In this document: positions 23,867 to 37,265 of the stretch, one piece after another | Numbering within the stretch: position 1 is the stretch's first letter | Layout of the letters: the number at the start of each line of letters is the position of its first letter | Source: Isoetes taiwanensis | Taxonomy: Eukaryota; Streptophyta; Lycopodiopsida; Isoetales; Isoetaceae | Direction: 5' to 3' | Assembly (NCBI GenBank): GCA_021234155.1 | Contig: JAJEKV010000027.1 | Span: 2,059,419 to 2,123,418 of the forward strand | Length of the DNA: 64,000 nt | Position numbers and translations under genes: made by a program | Notes under the pieces: generated by a model | Told to the model about the DNA's origin: nothing | What the model saw: the letters and a program-made list of their open reading frames with translations, nothing else | Database searches by the model: none

Positions 23867-25388
23867 CCTTGTTCGCCTGAACTGTCAAACATTAAGATTT
23901 AACATGAAAAAACAGGACATTTCTTGAACTGTACTGCCCCCAGGCGTTATAAATTCTCAAGATTGCTTTGAAACGCTTGAATCAGACATTAGAAAACTCG
24001 ATGAACCTGTGCAATTCGGGTGAAGGCATTTGGCCTTTGCTTCAAAAGCAGAAAAGGGCGCACGATACAGAATGTCATAAGGAAAGTAGAAAAGAGGGTT
24101 TGGAAGGAAAAGCACGATCTGGAAGCTGTTTTAAAGGGCAAGAAGCAATAGAAAATATGGAATAGAAAGAAAGATGGCAAAAATGTTGGCCTCCTTATCT
24201 ACAACACAAGAAGCACACGAGCGGCACAAGAACCAAAGATGAAAGCCCAAAGCGCATAGAACCGTTAACCCTGATGCATTTAAGGATTTGATGCAGCCGG
24301 ATTTGATGTCGCCAGATAATTTGGTGCAGTTGGATGATTTGATGTAGAGATGGAAGAGCATTCCCATCCTATCATAAACATTCCGATCTCACAGAAGAAA
24401 CAGGAGGAAGCCGCTCCAATTAACACGGCGGGAAAAGGAGAAGCGGGATCAAGATCTTAGCCGCCAATTTTCTTCCGGTCCTGGATTACCTAAACCGCAG
24501 CATCCACAGAAATGCATGGCCACATTGGTCCACAGAAATGCCTTGTGGACTGCAATGGCGCCCGGAGTTACAGATGCGGGGGGCAACGCGTCCGGCTATG
24601 GCCGGGACGTCGAATAGTGCAAGAATGGATTGCTTGCAGAGCAAGAAAAGGGGAAGATTCACGTGTCAACCATACAATATTTTCTTTTAAAGATTTTAAA
24701 AATGAAGAAAAGAAAAAATGTACGTGTCAACCCCAGGGCTCTTCTCAGCCCAGGAATATTAGATATCGATTTTTTTGAGAACAAATTATACTGCATTACA
24801 TAAGTAGTGAAAGCTAGAGGAATCGACATCAGTTTTGTCTTCAAATTCTAAACTTACTAGTATTTCTCTCAACCTCCAAGAAGAAATGGTAGTAAACATT
24901 TTGCTCAATCTCGCCTTGAACTTACATTAATTGTGTCCAGCTCTTTGTGAAAATTACCTTTGTCACTATTTTAGTAGGAGCAATAGCTGCCTGAATTCCT
25001 AAAGCTCATGTAAGAGTAGGACAATAAAATGTTGATCATGTTCAATTTGATAGTAGAAGTGCAATCAATCTCATTATTGAGAAACTGCGATCATTCTCAT
25101 TATTGAGAAATTGCAATAGCAACTTGGCATCATAAAGCGTTCGTAAATGCTATGCTATCGAGTTAGCAAAATGGGACTATCATTAGTCCACAAAGTATCA
25201 ACAAGGATATCACATCAATATTTGTGATCTAAATTTCCTCTAGAATTTGATGTTTAGCAAAAACAGGTGATGATCTAGGTGATTGAAAGGTGTTGGTACC
25301 AGTGTTGTCCCGCATGTATGAAATATTTTATAAAAAACAATTTTGTATCGATACAAATGTTTTTATCAAGAACTTTTACATTTTCTTG

Positions 25389-25419
<31 letters not shown>

Positions 25420-26127
25420 ACAGCCCAACCCTGGGTGACACCTTATTTGAAAGCCTAGGCTATCCACGTGTCCTAAAAAATGATGACATGGACATTCTCC
25501 TGACCATTAGATCTTGATCTAGAAAAATGGACGATTGAGAAAAATAAGCGAGCCATGTCTATCCTGAACGTCGCCTAACTCTGAAACCCCGAATGCTTCT
25601 CCATGATTTGGCAATTAGGTCCTCCTTCCTAGAGGTGAGGATCTATAGCTTTTTGCAATCTCAGTCTGAAATGCAACTTATTTTTTCCCTCTCACAAATG
25701 GTTTTTGCTATTTTGCCATCCGTTCTTTCCCATTCACAACCTGGTGATACGACTTCCAGTGACTTTGGCTATAAACACGAATCATAAAGCCAAGGATAAG
25801 AAGATTGGAGGTTATGGCCACCACATTCAAGGATCTAAGCTTGATTGGGAAAAATATCCAGGATAAAAGAATGAAGAACACAAGTGGTCTGTTATTAACA
25901 AGTTGCTTTGTAGTTATGGCTTTCCTCCGATTCATTCCTCGACCTCAATCAATCAGCTATACAATGATCTTGTTGACGTACTTGATGACTATAACTGAGA
26001 GAGCAACTTACATCTTACTCTGATGGCATACTATTATCTTGCATTATGTATTAAGTAGAACTTTGTGACGTGTATCATATCATTGCAGGAACTTTTAGAT
26101 GAAGACAATTTTTATCAAGTGGATGAA
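23867..26127. other. ATG12 upstream region and intergenic DNA
   Basis: The GC-rich segment at about 24410-24610 lies upstream of ATG12 exon 1 on the minus strand and could be its promoter or 5' leader. A run of T at 25389-25414 is followed by TACACAACAGCCC. The word CTCATTATTGAGAAAYTGC is repeated at about 25070-25114. No other gene is seen. Confidence 0.4.
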
Positions 26128-27935
26128 CAACAGAATAAGAATAGAATAGAATAGAATATGATTTTATCGTCCACGGAGACCAACTGGCCTATGGGACCCA
26201 AGTACAAAGAGAGAGCAGCAGGCGCATTACTACGTGATTAAAAACCCCCACCCGAAGGGTTTTCGGGAAAACCTTAGTAGCAATAAGGATGACATCGACA
26301 TACCGCACGCTATATACATAATCACAAGCACGTACCGAGGTTAATGTCCGGACCGATGGGGGGCATAACCGAAGTCCACAGATCCATTACCTCCGAGGTC
26401 TGATCCCAACAAGCCTACAGAGGCCGCGGCTCAAGAGCTCATCTGCGAGGGCGATGGGGCATTAACTAACCGAGCATACCGAGGCCCGGATATATGCTCG
26501 TATGCCCGACAAGCCCGGAGGCATTGACTTTCATCCTCAATGGCCTCGCTGACAAAGATCGGATACGGCCCCTCCCCGCTGCTCCCGAATCCATCTCCCC
26601 GCCTCTCAACGCGAGGTGGTGTGCACTGCGGCGAATGGAAGCAATCACCCCTGCTTTTCATGGGTAGATGGGTGCGCAGGTAGTGGTGTGGGTGGGCCCT
26701 CGTGAGCATGGGATTAACCTCTTTGTCGATAATTTGCCACCTTGACATGTGCGGGGCCTCGTGATCCCAAAGCTTGGCCATGAAGCAAGCATCCGCATCT
26801 TGCTTCAAAGGCGCCGCGTTCAGCCGGTGTATGCACCGGGTCCACATCTGTGCCTGCACATTCCATCTTGCGAGAACCACCGGGCTTGCTTTGTCTTTCC
26901 AGCAGTTTTTGAGTTATTTGGGCTCATCGCCACTTGCCAAAAGCAAGGTTGGGCAGCCGGGCTTCATCCATAGCCACCACCTTCTCTCGAAGTAAATAAT
27001 GTGACGTTCAGTGACCCCTCTCAGAATGGAAGGAAGCCTGTTTCGGAGCAAGATCTCGATATGGGACCGTGGATTTGACTCCGGTGCCCGGCTAAGAAGG
27101 CCTTCAGACCTGCTCTAGATCGCTCCAAGTGGTGAGGGATATCACCGCCCCCACACTTACGCCCCATAGAGGAGGACGGCTCAACCAAGGCTCCCTGAAC
27201 AAGTGTGCCTGGTGACCCCATGCATGAGCTACCGCCTTGTGGTATTGTTTTGCATTGCATCACAGGGCTTTCCACCGGCAGTGACCGGCAGAACACGATG
27301 GATGCATCCCGATGGTGTGGTAGTAGAAAACTCAATGCCCAAATACTTATAAGACCGAGCCACCTCCACTGCCCGCCGGGTAAGTGAATGAGGGAAGGCG
27401 TGGTGCGGGATGATGGGACCAACGACACCCTCGTCTTGCCAAAAGTTAACTCTCATGCGCTGAATTGGCGTAAAGTGTCCAAAGCATCCGGTGGCGTTGC
27501 ATGTCCTCCAGGGTATATCGCAGCAGGTCAACATCATCGGCATATATGAGTTGCGGATTATGTGGTGCATCAACTCCCGCCTCCCCTTCTCAGCTAGCCA
27601 TTCTTCTAGCTGGTCAATGTACAAGCCCGGCGTGCCGGGGATAGAGGGCAGCCCCGGCGCACCCCAATGCTACTAACAACGGGCTCCCGGACGGTGTGAG
27701 ACGGACAGGAGCAAGCCTGGTATAGATGCAGCCAAATAGCGATACACTGCAAAAGTCGACGGGGTCCCTATTTGTCTCAATCGGGTCCCCACAACTTATC
27801 CCGAGGCACTGTGTCAAAAGCCTTTGCGAAATCCACAAAGCAACAGTACAGGTTCTGGCGTTGAAGAGAGAAGGATCTAGAAGCAGTTTTTTTAGCACAC
27901 CAGCCCTACCGGGCCTATAGCCTTTCCTCAAATTC
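26128..27935 (-). pseudogene. Non-LTR retrotransposon copy 3, minus strand
   Basis: This is the best-preserved C-terminal half of the tailed LINE family. Readable pieces on the minus strand are YIDQLEEWLAEKG (about 27624-27585), YKYLGIEFSTTT (about 27346-27310) and a knuckle-like ending with IEDESQCLRACRAY (about 26541-26500). The 3' end holds the hairpin (26275-26236), the core CTCCGTGGACGATAAAA, and an ATTCT-repeat tail (about 26155-26128). It is 5'-truncated near 27935. Stops and frameshifts are frequent. The GC content is much higher than the flanks, which may mean a recent or distinct origin. Confidence 0.88.
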
Positions 27936-28062
27936 TAGCCTATCCACGTGTCATCTCCATGTCATTAAAATCTGATGTGGCATATTTTGCACCGTCAGAT
28001 CTCTACTTTAGCAAATCTAAGGCCAGGGAAATGAGAAAATCGGGAAAAAATTGGATACGGAG

Positions 28063-28221
28063 ATGGAAAGGGTCGAAGGAATAACTTCTTCTCCTTGCAT
28101 CGGGCTTGTGCTATTGACTTCCTTTGTTGTGGTATCCATCGGACTTTGTGAAGGAGACGACACAGGTGCCGTTACATTGGATATTGGATATGGCAGGGGA
28201 TTCCTCGATTTAAAACCCTAA
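28063..28221 (+). CDS. Small open frame with signal-peptide-like N-terminus, 52 aa
   Basis: The frame starts MERVEGITSS and has a strongly hydrophobic stretch at residues 12-28 followed by acidic residues, like a signal peptide with a cleavage site. A related phrase, TTTGTGAAGGAGACG, recurs at about 28306. No family is recognised. It may be exon 1 of an unassembled gene. Confidence 0.2.
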   Translation: MERVEGITSSPCIGLVLLTSFVVVSIGLCEGDDTGAVTLDIGYGRGFLDLKP

Positions 28222-30254
28222 TGCAATTTTTGCAACAATGTGCATTACTCTGGCCCATTACAGATGGCTCCTCTGCCTTCTATGATTTGCTTAGGCCTAT
28301 TCACTCTTTGTGAAGGAGACGGCACCAGATTTGCAAAGTAGGATTTCTTGGTCATTCTCTACTTTCTATCCTCGAGTTTTCTCTGTCTGCTCTTCAGCCA
28401 TTTGAAGGTCTCCCGTCCATTTGTCTCTTCACTATCTGCCTCAAACATCCGTTGTATTCGGTTACAGGCATTGATGATTGGTGCAAAAACGACCTTGTGA
28501 TGCGTATGTTCGGGTTTGCTTATGCAGTGAGTTTTAAAAAGTTTGAATGTTTACTGTCAGGTTTGTTTCTAAAGGCTCTGGCAGGTGATAAAATATAGCA
28601 AGATCATATTTTGAACATATATGCTTATATGTTTTCAAATGGCCAATTCATCGTGCATTTAGCATAGGTTCTGCAGTAGGAAAACTTGTGCAAACGGTCT
28701 GGGCACCTTTTATCACAACATTGCATGATCAGTAGTTATTCTTTAAATTTACTAAGTCTTTTAAGGAGATTTTCCTGCAGGGATAGCAAGCAACTAATTG
28801 CCATGGTCTGTTTTTGTGCTTTATGCATTACCGTTTCCTTTGATACCGTTGTTTCTAGTCTATCCCCGTCCAAAGTATCAAGTATACTGTGTGCTTCAAT
28901 TTTAGGCTTGTGAAACTTCCTCCTGTTTCCATGATTAATATGTTGTAATTGCAAAAATGCATGGACAGGGGTTACTTCAGGACATTCTAAGATCCCTATG
29001 AACTGGCCATGCATTTGCTTAGAGAAATTAGAAATCTTGAAAGAAATTTAGACGGAGATACAGAATGGCATTGTATTTGGGGAAGCTTTGTGGTCTTTGT
29101 CTCACCGCTAGCTATGGCGCTTCTTGCCATTGTCATTGATTCAGTTTATAAGATTTGGTAGTTTTCCATTATTCAATATCTGAAACTGTCTCTTATGTTA
29201 CCCGGGTTGTGATTTGAGCTTATTTGTCTTAAATTCATAGCTTTTGGTATTACAACTATATTGATCTACATTGTTCAGTCTTACTTCTTCAATTTCATGC
29301 TAGTTTACATTAATAGATCTGAGCTTTGGAGACTTTTTTTGGGTCTAAAAAGCCTTTCATTGTCTAAATTTTGAAGTAATTTATAGTTAGCGCCTATTCC
29401 TGTCTATGTTGCTGCGGAGTCTGAGCAGACCGGCAAGTAAAACTTCAATATACACAGCTGGATGCAGAGTGTCTGTCAGCTCTTTTAAATGCTGGAGAAG
29501 CGTGTAATCAAGCTATAGGAATTGCAACAGTAATGGGGCTAGGAGGCGTCGTATAACAGAAGCTTCAATGACCTTAGAACTCTAGGAGAGTTTGTTCTTG
29601 CAAATGGGCTCATATAAAACTGATATCTGCACCGTTACAGGTTTATGGTCTTGGAAGATAAATTTTTTTTATGGTCTAGAAGAGAAGATATAACAATGGA
29701 TACAATTATGTAGCTGTTTTTAACTATAACCTGTATCTCTTGACAGTTCCTGGGATTATTTTATAAAGAACTTCGGCAATCCCTGGCGGATTTGGAGTCC
29801 GTGTGTTTAACATGCTTAGGTAAGGCTTTCCTTTCCTGTAGTCTAATATATTTTTGCTGGTTCTATCTTGTGCCATGCATTTATCTTCCATTTATTTTTT
29901 CAGCTTGAAGCCCCAACTAAAGGACGATGATCAGGACTGTTAAGTGTCAGACAAGCTTATGATATCTAGTTTAACTATGGACAACGACAGGTGAAAGTTT
30001 TGGCTCCATATTAGATTAAATATCGTTATTACAATTGATTTATCTTATGGCAATAAAAGATTCCTGAACTTTTTTCCTTTGTTTATCAGAGATCCAAGCT
30101 CTAGTTATGGTGCTTGACATTTGATGCTTATGCGATCTATGATTGGTTGTATGGTTTAGTGCTATATGCCATTCTAATTCTGTAATCACCAAAAAAACAT
30201 CAGGAGAATCACCTGAGTTCAGATGGATATAGTGATGTGCACTGCTGCAAGTAT
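28222..30254. other. Intergenic with one small transmembrane frame
   Basis: No gene could be assembled. A 50-aa frame at 29009-29161 (plus) has a charged N-terminus and a hydrophobic segment (FVVFVSPLAMALLAIVI) near its end. Several exon-like pieces with good splice borders occur, for example 29747-29820, but their frames do not join. Confidence 0.35.
29009..29161 (+). CDS. Small open frame with C-terminal membrane segment, 50 aa
   Basis: The N-terminal half is charged (LLREIRNLERNLDGD) and the C-terminal half is one predicted membrane helix. An acceptor-like TTCTAAG precedes the start in frame. It could be a terminal exon. No family is recognised. Confidence 0.15.
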   Translation: MHLLREIRNLERNLDGDTEWHCIWGSFVVFVSPLAMALLAIVIDSVYKIW

Positions 30255-31520
30255 TTTTTTTTGAAGGACGTGTTTTACTTCATATTATACACTCAAAATA
30301 TCCAGAAGTAAGAAATGTCCCTGAAGCATCAATCACTTTTAGATGATCACTCCATATTGGAATTTTAATACGATCAGGCCAATTAGAGATCTGAAAGCAA
30401 TTATACAACTTCTTACGAATTTCTTGAAGCACCACCTGAGAAGAAATACGTTTATCATAAAAGACCTTTCTTCGCCGTCGCTTCCATACACTCCATATTA
30501 GCCAAGACTTTGCCATGTGAAATGCAATCCTTTTAGAAGCAAATCCAATCGATTTGGATAAATACCCAAAAGAAAGTGCCGACTATCCAAAGGTACTCCA
30601 AAAAGAGAATGCGCCGGGGACCTAAGACTACTCACCAAGACACAAATATAAACAAGGCTCCAATGTTTCAATGCACCGCCACACATTGGGCAAAGTGGGC
30701 TTACTCCCGGCTTAAAGCGATGAACCATCTCATTAACTCTCAAAAGCGATGAATCACCCGCCAAAGTAGAACATTTACCTTTGGAGGATTATATTTAGAC
30801 CAAACAAGGTTCCATATGGATTGCCATTGAGAAGGCAAAGTACGTAAGTGCCATTTTCGAGAAGGTGATAAAGTATTTGAGGAGATAAGCAATCAGAAAG
30901 CATGAAACTCGACTAGCTTCTTTGCCTTCTTTAATACCTTGAACAAAGTTCCAAAGATTCTTGTTATCCACCTTCTTAATTAGAGGAAGAGCACTTGCTA
31001 CATAAGCCCATATTTAGATATCTTTATCCAACAACCTATATGTCTCTCAAAACCATTGCCAAGGAGCAATGCCAATACCAAAATACCAGCGTTCAATAGA
31101 AATAATACCTCTCCTCCTCCACCTCGCTGGGCGTGCATAAATTCTATAACCTGGGTGTAGTTGTCCATGAGTATACAAAGGCAACAATTTAAAGGGGAAG
31201 ATGCCCGGAGACAAGCTTCCCAATCAAATGTAATCACCTGTTGGACTACCTTCCAGGGCCCGGCAAGCCTTTCAAGCGGAGAGGCATATGAAGAAGCTTT
31301 CAATGGATATAACAATGCCCAAGGGAGCTCAATTCTCACACCTCGCTTATGAAAAACCATACACTTCTTTACTGATTGTTTAAGTAACTTCATACCTGGT
31401 GATGCACAATCATCTTTCAACAAACTGAACAATAGCTTAGAAGCTAAGACCTTACCCTGTAAAGAAAGATCCAACATCCAAGACTGCTGCAAGTATTGTT
31501 GATGGTGATATTGCAAATGT
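30255..31520 (-). pseudogene. L1-type LINE ORF2 3' fragment (zf-RVT region)
   Basis: On the minus strand the conserved zf-RVT block of plant L1 ORF2 is seen near 30700-30650 (SPLCPMCGGALKHW). It is preceded by the RT thumb-like segment at 31516-30998 and followed by the usual C-terminal tail (KSWLIWSVWKRRRRKVF). Short T runs at 30252-30260 on the plus strand may be the remains of the poly(A) tail. The frame is broken several times. It belongs to a different LINE class from the tailed copies at 3, 7 and 27 kb. Confidence 0.8.
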
Positions 31521-34078
31521 TCAACTTCGTAGTTACCACCAATCGCAGCATGCCCAGTTGTGTAAACTGATTTATTTTCACAGAATTCATTGCAATTATG
31601 GGTTACTTGTAAACTTAAATCTCGTTTTGTGCTTAGTTGACTAGGAGGTTGTTCTGTTGCAAGATTCTATCAGCGTAGCTAGTGTTACCTGGATTGTTTA
31701 TTTAAAATTTCGTTTGCTATTCATTTATAGGAGCAAGGTTGTATGTGCTAAAGCAGGATCCTTTGAAACCCAATTATTTTGTAACAAGAATAAGAGATTC
31801 ACAAATGAGGAAGCACATCTATTTTGGAGAAATTATTTTCTCGGACCTTCATTCCTTTTAAGAGGCGAATCTCGAAGATTCAACAAGTTGCTCAAGCACT
31901 AATAAGCCTAAAATTTATGTCCAATATGCAGAGACTCTTAATTATTTTTCTATCCTGTATGGCTTCTAGTATTAAAATATCATCCAATAGTTTTGGTGCA
32001 GAAACTCTTGTACATTCAACATTTGAGCAATGTGATAATGCAGATTTTACCTATGCATTTAATTTTCAGGAGCATATAGTCTATGTGCATCGTAGACTCA
32101 ATCAACAAATGTTTATGGAATATGCTTTGAGCTATTTCATCCGAGCTCATTGCTGCAGCGCATCCTTTTGAAAAAGGAATTGCATTCTCTAGAGATGTTG
32201 AGCTGCCCCATAACCTTGGCTTTTTGCTTGGAGGTCTCACAAAATAAGACCCATGAACTATGAACTGGGCTTGAAGATCAAAAGGTAATTTTGTTCTCTC
32301 GAGGAAGGAGAAGCATTGGTAGCAGATCTCTTTAACATGAAATTTCTATGGAGCTACCTTTGGTTCGGATTCCATTTGCATTTTTGTAGATAATTGATTA
32401 GGGTCTAATTAGCAGAGTAAAACATGCTTAACCCTATCGTATCTTTCATCGAATCTTCCTGATCAACCACCTTTCTTGTTCTTCCCATGGTTTTTAGAGC
32501 ATGGAACTAGGCTCACAGACTTGTATAAACCACTTCCCCTGATGTTCTGATGTTGCTTGAATACTTGCTGGGAACAGACAATATATTTTTCAGATATTTT
32601 TTTGCCATTAATTGAATAGGGGATTTAGATTCCCATAATAATGGTCTAATCTTCTATCATGTTTCACCTTATTCTATTCTAAACTCTTACCCAGCTTGCT
32701 TTTTTATCCTTTTGGTACATGATCTTATAAGTCTATTTGGTTGTAGAAAATGTTGTCTATCCTAGTTCAGGACTTGAGACATAAGGTGCGACAATTTCCT
32801 TCACAAACAAACGATACTTCCTTGAAATTCCAAATACAATTCAGTGACATAGCATGCTCCTTTAGTTTACCAAGTTTGCTTAATCCAAATTCTCAGAATA
32901 TAGATGATCAATCCCAATCTTTTAAGGAATATAGAGACAGATGGGACAAATCCAAAAATTCTAGGAATCGAAACTAACTCGGATCTTTTATACTTAAAAT
33001 TTGATAGAAAAGAAATATTCTTCCAAACGTTTTTACAAAATTTGCAAATTTTTGCAAGAATTTCTTATACGTGGCCCTTTAGAAAGCTAACAGAAATCCA
33101 TTGTAGCTAGTATAATCTTAAAATTGAAATAATTCTTGAATGAGATCTATCATAACAGATTTGCACTATTATTTGAAATTCGATCCTATATCTTCTGAAA
33201 AGCATTTTGACATATAATTTATTGCAAGCATGCCATCATATATACTACTCTAGAGGACAACTTGGATATAACAAGGCTCCACCATAAGTGACAAGTTGAG
33301 ACCCATCTAGAATGAGTCAGAGGACTGTGCAAAATAATTGGGCATAATTGGGCATTATAAGGTATTGATGCAAAGGCTTTATTTAGCATTTTCATCGAAG
33401 GAGGAAAGAGATAGTCCAATTCAATCACAATAGACCAAAAAATATTGCTTCCTCATATGGAAGATACAGGAAAAAGTATACCAAATATAAATTTAACCTT
33501 CCACTAGATTAAATTACTACAAATGTCAAAATGTCAATTACCACACTCTAATGACACCAAAACTAAATACCTTTAATCTGGAAACCAAAGCTAAAGCTTG
33601 ACTAAACATGTAACAAGTTTAACTTTGCCAAAGCCTTCTGGTGTGCCTTTTCCTAGTTTTTTTTTATGCAAGATATTTTTTTATTTTATTAAACCGGAAA
33701 AAAAAAGGGGTACAAGACCTTATTGGAATGGCTCCACAATAGGCCGGATATAACTTTACATACAATGAATGGTCTACCCATCAATCCGAGACTACAGACC
33801 CAAGAACAAGTATCATTCCTTTCAGCTGGACAAATGGTAAAGGTTACTGTATGGTCTGAAGTTAAAGCCATCTGAAGCTCAAGCTCGTAAACGAAAGATA
33901 CAAACAGTTGAAGAGCACCCAGAAGTAAATATCATCCTGCGCATTAACTTGGCATGGACTATCATGCTACCTTGCTATACTATTAAGTGGTTTTCCCTTC
34001 CATGTCTGTACTAGGGGATGTCTGCACCTTCTTCTAGAAAGAAGCACATCACACAAGCCTGCCCCAGAATCATATAAA
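31521..34078. other. Intergenic, nothing clear
   Basis: No domain or element end was recognised. Open frames at 31657-31902, 31824-32171 and 32750-32977 (plus) lack motifs and overlap in different frames. The part next to 34078 should include the 3' UTR of the glucanase gene. Confidence 0.45.
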
Positions 34079-35209
34079 TTAATTTGTTGAGGGAGAAAGA
34101 GTAAAGGAAACGTTATATTTGTTGGTCTTGTCACTAAAGAAAAGGCCAAAGCTCTGCTCTTCAATGGAGCCTTTTAAGTTCTCATCGAACAAGGCAAAAA
34201 GGTAGACCTGGATTGGAAAACGAGGCATGGCGGGAGTGGACGATCCAGAAAGAACACGAAGAACCAAATTGCGAACATAAGAAGCAGCATTGATGAGCCC
34301 AGATCCGGCGCCGCCGGAAGAAGGCCAGCCAGTTTCAGAAACAACAACACCAACGTCCTCATGCTGGAGCCTTGCCATGGCAGCATACACAGCATCAAGC
34401 TGGGCATCCAACATGCTGGAATAATGCCTGCCATTATCAGAAATTCCAACAGCCCCGGGCTGCCCAAGTGCATAGTCAAGCGGTATACCATGATCGCTAT
34501 CCCTGTAGGCAAAATAAGGGTACGCATTGACCATGAATGGGGCGCCCGAGAGGCTCAGAAAATCCAGCAGGTCTTGTAGGACGGGGCTGATATCGGGCCG
34601 GAATTGGCCAGCCGATGGAGGGTAGCTGGATGCCAGAATGTCCAGGGCGTGATCTGTGGATATTTTGATGAGGGAATGTAGGTTGAGGGATTGCAAGGAT
34701 TTGTGAAGGTTTTTCATTGCAGGAACAAGCACAGCAGCCAGATCCGGGTTGTATTTCAGAACCTCATTCCCCACCAGAATTGTCGAGATGATGTCTGGCC
34801 CAGATGGCGCCACGTGGATGTTTATCCAGCCGTCCACGCTTCCTTGGCTTGCTGCGATCTCAGAAATGGAGGACGCGGGTACCGTTATGGCCACTTTCAC
34901 ACCCGTGCCGCTAAACGCCTCCACCGTTGATGGATCTGCCCCGTAAATCCTCGCCGTTGTTAGTCCCTGCTGCCTCATCATGGCTGCTACCTCCTTAGCA
35001 GGCGGTAGATTGTTTCCAAAGGTGCCATAATCCACCCCAATTGAGGCCACCCTTATGCCTGTAGAGGATTTTGTGCATTAGATATAGAGACATGTTTTCC
35101 ATGTAATTTTCCAAAAAAAGGGAAATGTGTGCTTACATTTTGAATGAATGATGAACATAAGAAAGCATGCCTTGAGGCAAATATAACAAGACCTTGCCGT
35201 TGTAGCCAT
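34079..35209 (-). CDS. Secreted GH17 beta-1,3-glucanase, 2 exons, 350 aa
   Basis: The protein hydrolyses beta-1,3-glucans such as callose in the cell wall or vacuole. Exon 1 (35209-35137, 24 aa) encodes a signal peptide with a hydrophobic core (ACFLMFIIH). A phase-1 intron, typical of plant GH17 genes, separates it from exon 2 (35058-34079). The mature part starts RVASIGVDYGTFGNNLPP. The proton donor lies in ILVGNEVL (Glu123) and the nucleophile in VVVSETGWPSSGG (Glu266). The usual aromatic substrate residues are present (YPYFAY). The barrel is complete and ends QSFGLFFSDKTNKYNVSF, with only a short tail, so there is no X8/CBM43 domain and no GPI signal. An upstream in-frame ATG (MGNHPKRIRM) would lengthen the signal region, but the chosen start gives a normal signal peptide. 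The frame is intact. This is the most secure gene in the window. Confidence 0.93.
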
Positions 35210-37265
35210 TCTGATCCTCTTAGGGTGGTTTCCCATGAAATTGTAGACCTGTAAAAACTGTATCAAGGTCAAAAGCCTTAGGCTCAGAATTGCATTGAGA
35301 ATACTTGGGAGTTAGGTCCTAAACCTGAATCGAGCAAGGTAAGGTGCTCATGGAAATGCTGATGCTTTCCACCTGACGTCAAGAACCCTCCAGGTTTTCG
35401 TCCCCTGGGAAAGCACCCTTATTGACTATGAAGGCTGGGCGGTGAGCAGGCATCTCAGCCTAATAATTGAGACTCTTTTAAAGTTGATATTTCTAAGTAA
35501 AAGGTTTCTTTCCTACTTTAAACAACGCCACCATATCACAATGTAGACATTGCATAAAGAGGGGATTAAAATATAATACCCTTGTTATGGTGATTCCATT
35601 GTGATACCGACATATGGTATCATGAAGCTTGTGGGATTCGACGGAATAATGCATGGCAAAACTGCGCAGTTACATGATTGCGTGGTTTTCACCAATCTTT
35701 GGGCTTGGCGCAATGAGGAAGTGCTTCAGCTCGTTTTTCGTTCGCTCCTACCTATTCTTATATGGCGGCATCCCATTTTGATTCACCATGAGGTGAAGCG
35801 TACCGCAATGGTTTGAGTATTTGAGCAGAAATTACCCAGCAAAAAGATGCTCCAAATCCCTTATGGGGGCAAATGCAGTCATTTTAACTGTGTAGTTAAT
35901 GTGACTACTACTGTATGTAGAAGTCCTATCACTGGAATCATCCTAACAAGGATAGTAATATATTAAGCCAAGGGCAGGGTGCTATGTATGTCTTCTCTCC
36001 ATAATCTCTTTTGAAGTATAGAGAAAAGGTTAGATTTGATTTTGGCTCTCACACCTGAACGTGAACAACAATTGCTATGTTATGTCCTTCGTACCAAGCT
36101 AGTTATGGGGCAAACTTAGGAGATGCCTTATGGGCCATAACTAGGCTTGGCGGGGACACTTGCCTAACAAGTTATCCACGTATATGACCGTGGTTCCAAA
36201 TCTTTATAAAGACAAAGATCTTTTCTAGAAGGGCTCAGGTAGAAGAATATTATTTGTTGGAAACAAAATGTTGGAACATTTTTTCTAGAGTGATCTTGCA
36301 TCAAAGGCAACATAATGCATTTTAGATTTGAAATTGCCTATCAACAAGTTTTTGCAATTCCACGTTTGTATGGATTAATAAATGCACCTAATAACTTCCA
36401 TCAACGTAAACATTATAATATCAAAGATAATTATAAACTGTGTTTTGCAATGCAAATAGGGCTTGACCATTACATAATCACTTCCGACCACCTTGTGGGA
36501 AAACACTATGCTTTAAACTAGCAAGATGAAATTGTAGTAACCAATTTGCCTTCGGTAGCACATTGATAGGTCCCCGAAAATCCATTTTCAATATTTGATT
36601 GCAAAGATTCTAGTAGGCATCGATTTGTTTTTGCATAAACATATACTTTCAAGGACTCAGGATTTGTTTTTGCATAAACATATACTTTCAAGGATTTGTT
36701 TTTGCATAAACATATACTGGCCGAACTAGGCTTGTCTCCCTAGCCGAACTAAGCTTGGGTGGTTCTAAGTCTTGCTCCTTCCCAGTTCATAACTCTTTGT
36801 TGTGTATCTTATCGCTTAGTTAAGTAAGATAGATCTGGATTGTAGGGCATCGTTGGGTTTCAAGCGAACTGGGATTCGATTCCCCAACCCTGGGTCATGT
36901 AACTAGGTCTTAGAACTATAAGGCCATAACATTGTGTTCTTCCCTAGCAAACTTTTGGGCTTTCACCTTTCAATCAAGGAAATCCAACCGTATCTACCTC
37001 TAGAAGCCTTCATTGGGATCTTGAAGTTTGTGCTTTCAAATTTCGGCCCTGTTTGCCTTTGAACCAGAGCGTATCAACAAGCATGAACAACTTTCCTTTG
37101 TTTCATGCAGCTGTGCGACAGATTGGTAGCGTTTCTCTTGCCCAGTTGCTCTGTTGTTGAGGATGTATGTGGAATTTGCTTGAAGTCGAGCGTTTTTATT
37201 CGTCACGAGCTTTGTGAGAGCTGGGACTAAGACAATAACAAGGATAATCACAAGGCTTATAGGAG
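35210..37265. other. Upstream of GH17 gene, short repeats
   Basis: The first few hundred bases are the 5' flank of the minus-strand glucanase. No gene is recognised at 35600-36600. A three-unit tandem repeat at 36622-36718 is listed separately. At 37036-37251 the minus strand has a hydrophobic stretch (IILVIVLVPALTKL) that might be the lost membrane anchor of the syntaxin relic next to it. Confidence 0.35.
36622..36718. repeat. Three-unit tandem repeat, about 32 bp
   Basis: The unit starts GATTTGTTTTTGCATAAACA and occurs at 36622, 36661 and 36693. The last copy is shortened. Confidence 0.9.

Noticed and set aside
25389-25414. T-run as the poly(A) tail of a minus-strand retroposon
   Set aside because: No matching target duplication was found on either side.
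31161-31352. Plus-strand open frame of 63 aa
   Set aside because: It is antisense to the L1 fragment at 30255-31520.
34361-34946. Plus-strand open frames across the glucanase exon
   Set aside because: They are antisense to the intact GH17 gene and have no motifs.
36622-36718. Possible CRISPR-like array of three repeats
   Set aside because: The units are tandem with almost no spacers, and the window is eukaryotic.
36872-36900. tRNA B-box-like GATTCGATTCC
   Set aside because: No A box and no acceptor pairing were found around it.
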